In this document: positions 16,941-23,504 of the stretch, piece by piece
How positions within the stretch are numbered: the first letter of the stretch is position 1
Layout: every line of letters starts with the position of its first letter
Assembly (NCBI RefSeq): GCF_019704555.1
Contig: NZ_AP024745.1
Coordinates: 4,100,501-4,164,500 of the forward strand
Reading direction: 5' to 3'
DNA: 64,000 bases
DNA from: Actinoplanes sp. L3-i22
GTDB lineage: Bacteria > Actinomycetota > Actinomycetes > Mycobacteriales > Micromonosporaceae
The notes under the pieces: model-generated
Seen by the model: the letters and a program-made list of their open reading frames with translations, nothing else
Told to the model about the DNA's origin: nothing
The model's database searches: none
Translations under genes and position numbers: made by a program

Positions 16941-17596
16941 GAGCCGAGCCGGTAGCCGACGCGGGGAACGGTGTGGATCAGCGGCGGGTCGCCGAGCTTG
17001 CGGCGCAACGTCATGATCGTTACCCGGACGGTGTTGGTGAACGGGTCGGCGTGTTCGTCCCAGGCCTGTTCGAGCAGGTCCTCGGCGCTGACGAGCCGGC
17101 CCTCGGCGCGCAGCAGCACGTGCAGGACGGCAAATTCCTTCGGGGACAGTGCCAGCACCAGCCCGTCGCGGGTGGCGGTGTGCCGGGTGACGTCGAGCAC
17201 CACGCCGTCCTGCTCCAGCACCGGCGGCAGCGCGGTGACCGAGCGTCGCGACAACGCCTGCAGGCGGGCGACCAGCTCGGCGAAGGCGAAAGGTTTCGTC
17301 AGGTAGTCGTCGGCGCCCAGCCCCAGGCCCTCGACGCGGTCGCGGATGCCGACGGCGGCGGTCAGCATCAGCACCCGGGTGCCGGTGCCCGAGCCGGCGA
17401 TCATCCGGCAGACGTCGTCGCCGCTGCGCCCGGGCAGGTCGCGGTCGAGGACGGCGACGTCATAACGGTTGACGCCGAGCCGTTCGGCGGCGCTGTCACC
17501 GTCGTAGACGACGTCGACGGCCATCGAGAACCGGCGCAGCCCTTCGGCGACCGTGTCGGCCAGAATCCGCTCGTCCTCGGCGACCAGTACCCGCAC
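16937..17596 (-). CDS. Response regulator, OmpR/PhoB family
   Basis: A 219-residue regulator with a receiver domain (AEDE near the start, phospho-Asp in YDVAVLDRDLPGRSG, Lys in DDYLTKPFAF) and a winged-helix DNA-binding domain (LVLALSPKEFAVLHVLL, VRVTIMTLRRKLGDPPLIHTV). It is first in an operon with its kinase. The PhoP/CutR-like wing is standard. Target genes cannot be assigned; the divergent trypsin-like gene next door is a possibility only. Confidence 0.92.
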   Translation of the reverse strand: MRVLVAEDERILADTVAEGLRRFSMAVDVVYDGDSAAERLGVNRYDVAVLDRDLPGRSGDDVCRMIAGSGTGTRVLMLTAAVGIRDRVEGLGLGADDYLTKPFAFAELVARLQALSRRSVTALPPVLEQDGVVLDVTRHTATRDGLVLALSPKEFAVLHVLLRAEGRLVSAEDLLEQAWDEHADPFTNTVRVTIMTLRRKLGDPPLIHTVPRVGYRLGS

Positions 17597-17832
17597 GCCG
17601 TGCCCCCTCTACGGTCAGTCTGCGTGCCGCAGAAGAAACCCGGCCGCTGGAGGTCTTCGCCGCTCGGCAGCCGACGAGCCCTCCCGACCGACAGCGTCTC
17701 AGATCAGCTCCACCGGACAGCCTCGCAGCGCACGAATAAAACTTTCATAAGCACGCCGATGACAGCCGTTGAACAGCCACTTTCGGAGCATGGGCAGGTC
17801 CCGTCCCTGCGCAAGCTTTCGGTGGTGCCGCT

Positions 17833-18717
17833 GTGCCCCGTCTTTTGGCGACCCTGCTCATAACCGCGCTGATCGTGCTGACCGGTGCCGAGCCGGCCTC
17901 GGCGATCGCCTACGGCGAGAACGTCAGCGACGGCGCCTACGCGTTCTCGGCCCGGCTGACCATGACCGGCATCCCGACCGACGACCACGGCAGCCGCGAC
18001 AGCTGGTGCTCGGGTGCGCTGATCGCCCCCACGTGGGTGATCACCGCCGGGCACTGTTTCCGGGACGCCGGTGGCAAGCGGGTGAGCCGCACCGTCGCGG
18101 TGCGCACGACCGTGACCGTCGGGCGGACGGTGCTCGGGAAATCCGGCGGCCACGAGGTCGGCGTCGTCGCGGTCCGCCAATCGGAGAGCGCCGACGTCGC
18201 GCTGGTAAAACTTTCCGCCGCCATCACCGACATCGAGCCGCTCCGGGTCGGCGACACGCCGCCGGCGCCGGGGGAGAAGGTCCGGCTGACCGGGTACGGC
18301 CTGGCGGACACCGGATCCACCACCCCTGATCGTCTGCAGACCGGGCGGTTCGCCGTCGACCGGGTCGGCGACGCCGTCCTGGAGATCTCCGGCCGGGCGC
18401 CGCAGCGAGCCACCAGCGCCTGCCCGCACGACTCCGGTGGCCCGTACTTCCGGGAGAACCCGCCGGTGCTGGTGGCCGTGGTGAGCAGCGGTCCCACCTG
18501 CCCGCACGAGGGGCCGGATCTGAGCGCGCGGACCGACAACCTGGCCGGCTGGATCACCGGGACGACCACCGCCGAACCGGGTTTCTTCGACAACATGGTG
18601 GTCCGCCTCGCCGGCGTCGCGCTGCTGATCGTCATCGCAGCCGTGCTGCTTGTCCGGTCACGGCGGGCGGGCGTGCGTGACGGGCGACGGCGGCACCGCG
18701 CTCCGGCCGGAGTCTGA
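17833..18717 (+). CDS. Membrane-anchored trypsin-like serine protease (S1)
   Basis: A 294-residue secreted protease tethered to the membrane. A signal peptide (LLATLLITALIVLTGAEPASA) is followed by the S1 domain: catalytic His in ITAGHCF, Asp in SADVALVKLS, Ser in HDSGGPYF, with paired Cys around them. Near residue 255 a C-terminal helix (LAGVALLIVIAAVLLV) ends in an Arg-rich tail, the pattern of a cell-surface anchor. Start GTG at 17833. The protein is convergent with a caspase-like protease operon. Substrate unknown. The 236 bases upstream hold two AAACTTTC-like motifs but no obvious promoter. Confidence 0.88.
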   Translation: MPRLLATLLITALIVLTGAEPASAIAYGENVSDGAYAFSARLTMTGIPTDDHGSRDSWCSGALIAPTWVITAGHCFRDAGGKRVSRTVAVRTTVTVGRTVLGKSGGHEVGVVAVRQSESADVALVKLSAAITDIEPLRVGDTPPAPGEKVRLTGYGLADTGSTTPDRLQTGRFAVDRVGDAVLEISGRAPQRATSACPHDSGGPYFRENPPVLVAVVSSGPTCPHEGPDLSARTDNLAGWITGTTTAEPGFFDNMVVRLAGVALLIVIAAVLLVRSRRAGVRDGRRRHRAPAGV

Positions 18718-18752
18718 TCCATCGGCAGCGGGCCTGCGGTCGTGCCGTCATA

Positions 18753-18769
18753 GAGATGCGCGGCATCTC
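18753..18769. terminator. Hairpin between two convergent protease genes
   Basis: GAGATGC GCG GCATCTC, a perfect 7-base stem with a 3-base loop, between the rightward trypsin-like gene and the leftward caspase-like gene. It could serve both. No T-run follows. Confidence 0.5.
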
Positions 18770-18857
18770 GCTACGCGCCGTGCTGCTGGTCGAACGCCCG
18801 GTCGCACGGCGCGCCCGTCGGGCCGCGGCCGAGCTGGGCCGCGACCCGTGCCCGGCG

Positions 18858-19967
18858 TCAACCCTCGTCGGTGCCGAAGATGTCGAGCTCCAGCGCGTCC
18901 GCGTGCAACGCCACCTGGTAACAATGTGCGGCCAGCTGCTGACTGGTGGCACCGGCCAGCGGCGTGAACGACTGGGTGACAATTTTCGGCACGCCGGTCT
19001 CCCCGGTGACCAGGGCGACCCGGCCGTACCCGGGCCGCGCGATGCCGGCCAGCAACTTCTCCGGGGTGATCAGCGCGGATGTCGGCCCGACCTCGGCCTC
19101 CATCCCGCACAGCGCGACCCCCTCGCTGAACGGGTCGGCGCCGTCGACGGTGAACACCCGCACCACGTGACTGCGCCCGCCGGGCAGCGGGACGGTGACG
19201 GCGTAGTGGTGATCATCCTTTGCGAACGCGGCGCCGAGGTGTGCCGCGAAAGTTTCCACCGGCCGCTTGAGCCGCCGGATCCGCCCACCCGTCACGGCGG
19301 CCGGCGCGAGGCCCCGCACGGTCGGCGGCGGTGGGATCGGCGTGTCGGTCAGCAGCCAGCGCTCGATCAGGTCGTCCAGGCCGACGTCGGGCCGCTCGCC
19401 GTCCTCGAGGAAGTCGACGGCCCGCTCCAGCGTGACCGGCCGTCCCCAGCCCGCCACCAGGGGATGTCCGCCGAGAGCCGCCCGCCAGGCCGGCGCCCAG
19501 GCACCGGTGTAACAGGCGCCGAGCACCGCCAGGCGCAGGCCGGGCGTCACGGTCGCCGGGTCCAGGTCGGCCGGCGAGACCAGATCGCCGTCGCAGCACT
19601 GGAGCCGGCCGTCCTCGGCGCCGTGCGAGCTCCAGTAGAAGCCCGCGGTGCCCTCGGCGGCCACCGCTTCCAGCAGGTCCTGCCGGGTGGCCTGCCGGTC
19701 GACGACGACCGTGTAACCGGCGCCGCGCAGCACCGCGACGTCGTCGTCGATGTGCGCGAGCTCCTGGGCCAGCATCGACCGGTCCTTCTCGCTGGCGGTC
19801 TTGTAGCCGAAGAGGAAGTGAAAGAACTTTCCTTCACCCGGGCCCGTGCCGGTCGGCTCGTGCACCTCCCGCGCGCCCGGGTCGTCGCCGCGCCCGTCCG
19901 CGGACCAGTGCTTCGGGCCGGGCGTGGCGTTCGCCCAGTCCGCGGGGAGGAACACCGCTTCGGTCAT
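18858..19967 (-). CDS. Caspase/CHAT-like cysteine protease candidate
   Basis: A 369-residue protein that reads as a clan CD cysteine peptidase. The putative catalytic His115 sits after a hydrophobic strand in TAGFYWSSHGAEDGRL, and the putative catalytic Cys152 after the next strand in LRLAVLGACYTGAWAPAW. The following ALGGHPLVAGWGRPVTLERAVDFL resembles the segment after the Cys in CHAT proteases. There is no signal peptide, so it should act in the cytoplasm. The C-terminal about 130 residues are an unassigned domain. Its ATG overlaps the stop of the small gene upstream (ATGA), so the two proteins are likely made together. Caspase and CHAT relatives in bacteria are known in cell-suicide and anti-phage modules; that role here is inference. 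I cannot exclude a non-peptidase member of the same fold. Confidence 0.7.
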   Translation of the reverse strand: MTEAVFLPADWANATPGPKHWSADGRGDDPGAREVHEPTGTGPGEGKFFHFLFGYKTASEKDRSMLAQELAHIDDDVAVLRGAGYTVVVDRQATRQDLLEAVAAEGTAGFYWSSHGAEDGRLQCCDGDLVSPADLDPATVTPGLRLAVLGACYTGAWAPAWRAALGGHPLVAGWGRPVTLERAVDFLEDGERPDVGLDDLIERWLLTDTPIPPPPTVRGLAPAAVTGGRIRRLKRPVETFAAHLGAAFAKDDHHYAVTVPLPGGRSHVVRVFTVDGADPFSEGVALCGMEAEVGPTSALITPEKLLAGIARPGYGRVALVTGETGVPKIVTQSFTPLAGATSQQLAAHCYQVALHADALELDIFGTDEG

Positions 19968-20359
19968 CAGTACGCGTCCTTGGCGGTGTGCTCGTCCTCG
20001 AAACGGTCCGCGATCAGCGCGATCGCCTGCAGCGGCAGCGCGAATTCCTGCTGGTCCAGAGTGGCGATCGCCGCACGATGGATCAGCGAATAGTCCCCGT
20101 CCTTGTCGAGGGCGAGCGCACCGATGTTGAGCGAGTCGTTCTTGCGCAACGCCACCCGAGGGCTCATCTCGCTCTCGGCACAGAGATAACTGCGAAATTC
20201 AACCCATTCTTGCTCGTACGCCTCGTAGCGGCTGACCACGATGCGCTGCGTGCGGCCCTCGGCGTTCAGCGACCACAGCACGCTGAACCAGTCGTCCTCC
20301 ATCTTGTCCACCTGGTACTGCGTGCGCGCGTGCTCACGAAGCTCGTGCCAACTCGGCAT
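19967..20359 (-). CDS. Small CesT/YbjN-like protein, partner of the caspase-like protease
   Basis: A 130-residue acidic protein. Its C-terminal half (SLNIGALALDKDGDYSLIHRAAIATLDQQEFALPLQAIALIADRFE) has the strand-turn-helix rhythm of the YbjN/CesT secretion-chaperone fold; this is a visual resemblance, not a database match. It is first in a two-gene leftward operon and its stop overlaps the protease start, which suggests a one-to-one partner such as a chaperone, inhibitor or sensor of the protease. No other domain is recognised. Confidence 0.65.
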   Translation of the reverse strand: MPSWHELREHARTQYQVDKMEDDWFSVLWSLNAEGRTQRIVVSRYEAYEQEWVEFRSYLCAESEMSPRVALRKNDSLNIGALALDKDGDYSLIHRAAIATLDQQEFALPLQAIALIADRFEDEHTAKDAY

Positions 20360-20469
20360 GGGCGGTTCCGTTCTGCTGTCGGTGCGGTGTCCTCATTCAT
20401 GACGGTCACGGGGTCCCCGGGGTTCGATCCGATGCGGGACCTCTGACGTCGTACCGGAGAATAGGTTTT

Positions 20470-21702
20470 GTGGATAAACGCTGGATCGTCGGGAGGATGC
20501 GGGGCGGCGTCGATGCGCTCAAGCACCTCGGCGGCGGTCTGGGCACCTCGTTGCTGGCGCTCGCGACGCTGATCGGGCTGGTCCCGGTGGCGCTCGGCTG
20601 CCTGCTCGGACTGGGGCGGCTGCTGGTGCCGCGCGCGCTGCCGGCGGTGCGCTTCGTGGCTGATCGGGAACGGACACGACTGACCCGCTGGGGACCGGCG
20701 ATCATCGGGGCGCCGCCACTGCCGGCGACCGCCCGTGAGGCGTTGCGCGACAGCACTGTGCGGCGCGAGGTCGCGTGGCTGGCCGTCCACGGCACGCTGG
20801 GGTTTCTGCTCGGCGTGGCGGGGATCTCGCTGCCGGTCTACGTGATCGAGGACGTGACGTTTCCGTTGTGGTACCGGGCGATCGATGCGTCGGTGGGCGG
20901 GCCCGGGATGATCTGGTGGCGGATCGGCGGGCTTGCCGACGCGCTCGGGGTGCTGCTGGTCGGCGTGGTGTGCGCGGTGCTCGCCGTGACGCTGGGGCCG
21001 AGCCTCGCGCGGCTGCAGGCGGCACCGGGCCGGCGACTGCTCCCGCCGACCGGGGACGTCGACCTGGCGCTGCGGGTCGCCGAGCTCACTGCCACCCGCG
21101 CCGGGGCCCTCGACGCGCACGCCGCCGAGCTGCGCCGCATCGAGCGGTCCCTGCACGACGGTACGCAGAATCGCCTGGTCGCGCTGAATGTGCTGGTCGG
21201 CGCGGCCCGCCGGGCGCTGGACCGCAACCCGGACGCGGCCGCGGACATTCTCGACCGGGCGCAGGACGCCGCCGAGCTCGCGCTGTCCGAACTGCGGGCG
21301 GTGGTGCGGGCGATCCTGCCGCCGGTGCTCGACGACCGGGGCCTGGCCGGCGCGCTCGACGGCCTCGCCGGGACGTGCGCGGTGCCGTGCCGGCTCGAGG
21401 TCGACGTGCCCGGCCGATGTGCGGTTTCGGTCGAGGCGACGGCGTACTTCGTGGTTGCCGAGGCGCTGACCAACGTGGTCAAACACAGCGGCGCGGCGGA
21501 AGTTTCCGTCACCGTGCGGCGCGACGGCGATCGGCTGCGCGTGCGGATCGTCGACGACGGGCGCGGCGGCGCGGCCGAGGCCGACGGCACCGGGCTCGCC
21601 GGGATCCGGCGGCGCGTCGAGGCCTACGATGGCGACTTCCGGCTGATCAGCCCGGCGGGCGGGCCGACGACGATGGACGTGGAGCTGCCGTGCGGATCGT
21701 GA
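20470..21702 (+). CDS. Sensor histidine kinase, NarL-partner type
   Basis: A 410-residue kinase. Long hydrophobic stretches near residues 25-45, 97-115 and 155-180 form the membrane part. The dimerisation box is ELRRIERSLHDGTQNRLVALNVLV with the phospho-His in LHDG, and the HATPase domain has EALTNVVKHSGA, VDDGRGG and TGLAGIRRRVEAYDG. The GTG start at 20470 has a GGAG about 12 bases upstream. The 3' end overlaps the next gene by 13 bases. This kinase group is common in Actinobacteria beside MacB-type exporters, as here. Confidence 0.9.
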   Translation: MDKRWIVGRMRGGVDALKHLGGGLGTSLLALATLIGLVPVALGCLLGLGRLLVPRALPAVRFVADRERTRLTRWGPAIIGAPPLPATAREALRDSTVRREVAWLAVHGTLGFLLGVAGISLPVYVIEDVTFPLWYRAIDASVGGPGMIWWRIGGLADALGVLLVGVVCAVLAVTLGPSLARLQAAPGRRLLPPTGDVDLALRVAELTATRAGALDAHAAELRRIERSLHDGTQNRLVALNVLVGAARRALDRNPDAAADILDRAQDAAELALSELRAVVRAILPPVLDDRGLAGALDGLAGTCAVPCRLEVDVPGRCAVSVEATAYFVVAEALTNVVKHSGAAEVSVTVRRDGDRLRVRIVDDGRGGAAEADGTGLAGIRRRVEAYDGDFRLISPAGGPTTMDVELPCGS

Positions 21703-22340
21703 TCGCCGAGGACGACGCCCTGCTGCGCGAGGGTTTGGCGCTGCTGCTGCGGGCCGAGGGCCTCACGGTCGTCGCGACCGCGGAGAACCCGGGTGCGTTT
21801 CTTTCCGCCATCGACGAGCATCGCCCGGATGTCGCCATCGTCGACGTGCGGATGCCGCCGACCCATACCGACGAGGGGATCGTCGCGGCGGTCGAGGCCC
21901 GCCGCCGGCTTCCGGAGCTGGCGGTGCTGGTGCTTTCCGCGTACGTCGAGCCGGCGTTCGCCACGGATCTGCTGGCGCAGGGCTCGGCGAAGGTCGGCTA
22001 CCTGCTGAAGGAACGGGTCGGGCGGGTCGGGGAGTTCCTGGACGCGCTGCACCGGGTGGTGTCCGGTGGGACGGCGGTCGATCCGGAGGTGATCGGGCAG
22101 TTGCTGGCGCGGTCCCGGCCGGACGGATCGCTGGCGCGGCTCAGTCCGCGGGAGCGGGACGTGCTCGCGTTGATGGCCGAAGGGCTGGGGAATACTGCGA
22201 TCGCGGAGAAGCTCGTGATTACCGAGGGTGCGGTTCACAAACACATTCGCAGTATTTTCTCGAAGTTGGGGCTGGCTCCGGACGATCGCGCTGATCGGCG
22301 GGTGACCGCGGTTCTGCGGTTTTTGGACGCTGCACGCTGA
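21690..22340 (+). CDS. Response regulator, NarL/LuxR family
   Basis: A 216-residue regulator with receiver (IAEDDALLREG, phospho-Asp in VAIVDVRMPPTHTDEG, Lys in VGYLLKERVG) and LuxR helix-turn-helix (LSPRERDVLALMAEGLGNTAIAEKL, AVHKHIRSIFSKLGL). The GTG start at 21690 lies inside the kinase 3' end, so translation is coupled. The MPPTHTDEG variant of the receiver loop is typical of this actinobacterial subgroup. A likely target is the exporter operon that begins 325 bases downstream, where an 18-base palindrome sits in the promoter region. Confidence 0.92.
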   Translation: MRIVIAEDDALLREGLALLLRAEGLTVVATAENPGAFLSAIDEHRPDVAIVDVRMPPTHTDEGIVAAVEARRRLPELAVLVLSAYVEPAFATDLLAQGSAKVGYLLKERVGRVGEFLDALHRVVSGGTAVDPEVIGQLLARSRPDGSLARLSPRERDVLALMAEGLGNTAIAEKLVITEGAVHKHIRSIFSKLGLAPDDRADRRVTAVLRFLDAAR

Positions 22341-22413
22341 ATGGGGGGCGCGGTTTCCGGCGGTGCGCTGATTCTCCGGATGTGGCCTGCCGGCCGTGTT
22401 CACTCGGTCTGCT

Positions 22414-22513
22414 GAACGCTGCTGCTGGACGTGCTCGTTCCGGTCTGCTGAACGCTGCCGCTTCGTTCGGTTTTTTCGAACGCTGCCGCCGCGCTCGGTT
22501 TTCTGAACGCTGC
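22414..22513. repeat. Short tandem-like repeat with GAACGCTGC core
   Basis: Four cores spaced 36, 28 and 27 bases, separated by related CTCGGTTTT or TTCGTTCC blocks. The spacing is not a multiple of three and no frame is kept. It lies between a two-component system and an exporter operon. Confidence 0.5.
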
Positions 22514-22548
22514 CGGCCTCTCTCTGGGCGGCGTTTCCTCTCGGGTGC

Positions 22549-22566
22549 GGTACAGCCTGCTGTACC
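22549..22566. promoter_or_regulatory. Perfect 18-base palindrome upstream of the ABC exporter
   Basis: GGTACAGC CT GCTGTACC: 8-base arms with a 2-base centre, about 100 bases before the ATPase start. The length and symmetry suit a dimeric regulator site (TetR, PadR or NarL type). It could also form a small hairpin in the leader RNA. Confidence 0.55.
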
Positions 22567-22664
22567 TGGGTTGGGCAGGTGGCTTCATTTTCCCCGGCGG
22601 TCGAAACCAGAAGACTTCTCAGTGCGCGCAAATGACCACAGCTTGCACATGGAGAGGCAACGGC

Positions 22665-23504
22665 ATGTCCGCGGTTCGCGTTCAGGGGCTCACTCGTATC
22701 TATCCGTCCGACGGTGAACCGGTGACGGCGCTCGCCGGTGTCGACGCGGCATTCGAGCGCGGGACGTTCACCGCGGTGATGGGGCCGTCCGGGTCCGGCA
22801 AGAGCACGTTGTTGCAGGCCGCGGCCGGGCTCGACCGGCCCTCGTCGGGCAGCGTGTGGATCGGGGGCACCGAGCTGTCGAAACTTTCCGAGACGAAGCT
22901 GACCGAGCTTCGGCGGGGGCGGATCGGGTTCATCTTTCAGGCGTTCAACCTGATCGGGGCGCTCACTGTTGAAGAAAATATTCTTCTGCCGCTCAAGCTT
23001 TCCGGCACGCGGCCCGATCGTGCCTGGATCAGCCAGGTCGTCGACCGGGTCGGTCTCGGGGCGCGTCTCAAGCACCGGCCGTCGGCGCTTTCCGGCGGTC
23101 AGCAGCAGCGGGTGGCGATTGCTCGGGCGCTTGCCTCGCAGCCGGAGGTAATTTTCTGCGACGAGCCGACCGGGGCGCTCGACACCAACACGGCCGCGGA
23201 GGTCCTGGATCTCTTGCGCGGGGTCGTCGACGAGCACGGCCAGACCGTCATCATGGTCACCCACGATCCGGTGGCCGCGTCCTATGCCGACCGGGTGATC
23301 GTGCTCGCCGACGGCCGGATCGTCCATGACATGCCGCAGCCGGGAGCCGAGCGCATCGCGGAACATCTGGCCGCCCTGGGTCGTCGCCCCACCGGCCGGT
23401 CCGCGAGCCGAGGTCAGGGCGTGGCCAGTTCGGCAACGAGCTGGGCTGACACGACTGACGGCGTTGCGAGCCACGGCCCGCTGAACGAGGGAGTCGTCCG
23501 ATGA
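22665..23504 (+). CDS. ABC exporter ATP-binding protein, MacB/LolD type
   Basis: A 279-residue ATPase. Walker A is GPSGSGKSTLL, the Q-loop FIFQAFNLI, the signature LSGGQQQRVAIARAL and Walker B VIFCDEPTGALD, followed by the switch His in VTHDP. The ALSGGQQQR signature with the VxGLTRxYPS start is typical of the LolD/MacB group that powers FtsX-type permeases. ATG at 22665 with GGAGAGG 7 bases upstream. After the ATPase core there is a 50-residue Ser/Gly-rich tail (TGRSASRGQGVASSATSWADTT) of unknown role. The stop overlaps the permease start in an ATGA. Confidence 0.93.
   Translation: MSAVRVQGLTRIYPSDGEPVTALAGVDAAFERGTFTAVMGPSGSGKSTLLQAAAGLDRPSSGSVWIGGTELSKLSETKLTELRRGRIGFIFQAFNLIGALTVEENILLPLKLSGTRPDRAWISQVVDRVGLGARLKHRPSALSGGQQQRVAIARALASQPEVIFCDEPTGALDTNTAAEVLDLLRGVVDEHGQTVIMVTHDPVAASYADRVIVLADGRIVHDMPQPGAERIAEHLAALGRRPTGRSASRGQGVASSATSWADTTDGVASHGPLNEGVVR

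Larger units (their letters stand above)
22341..22664. other. Promoter region of the ABC exporter with repeats
   Basis: No gene seen. It contains four copies of GAACGCTGC at 22414, 22450, 22478 and 22505, each after a C/T-rich segment, then an 18-base palindrome at 22549 and a strong ribosome site (GGAGAGG) at 22651-22657 for the next gene. Confidence 0.6.

Noticed and set aside
18858..20359. Reading the small partner of the caspase-like protease as a bacterial gasdermin.
   Set aside because: At 130 residues it is about half the usual gasdermin length and lacks the hydrophobic beta-hairpin pattern.
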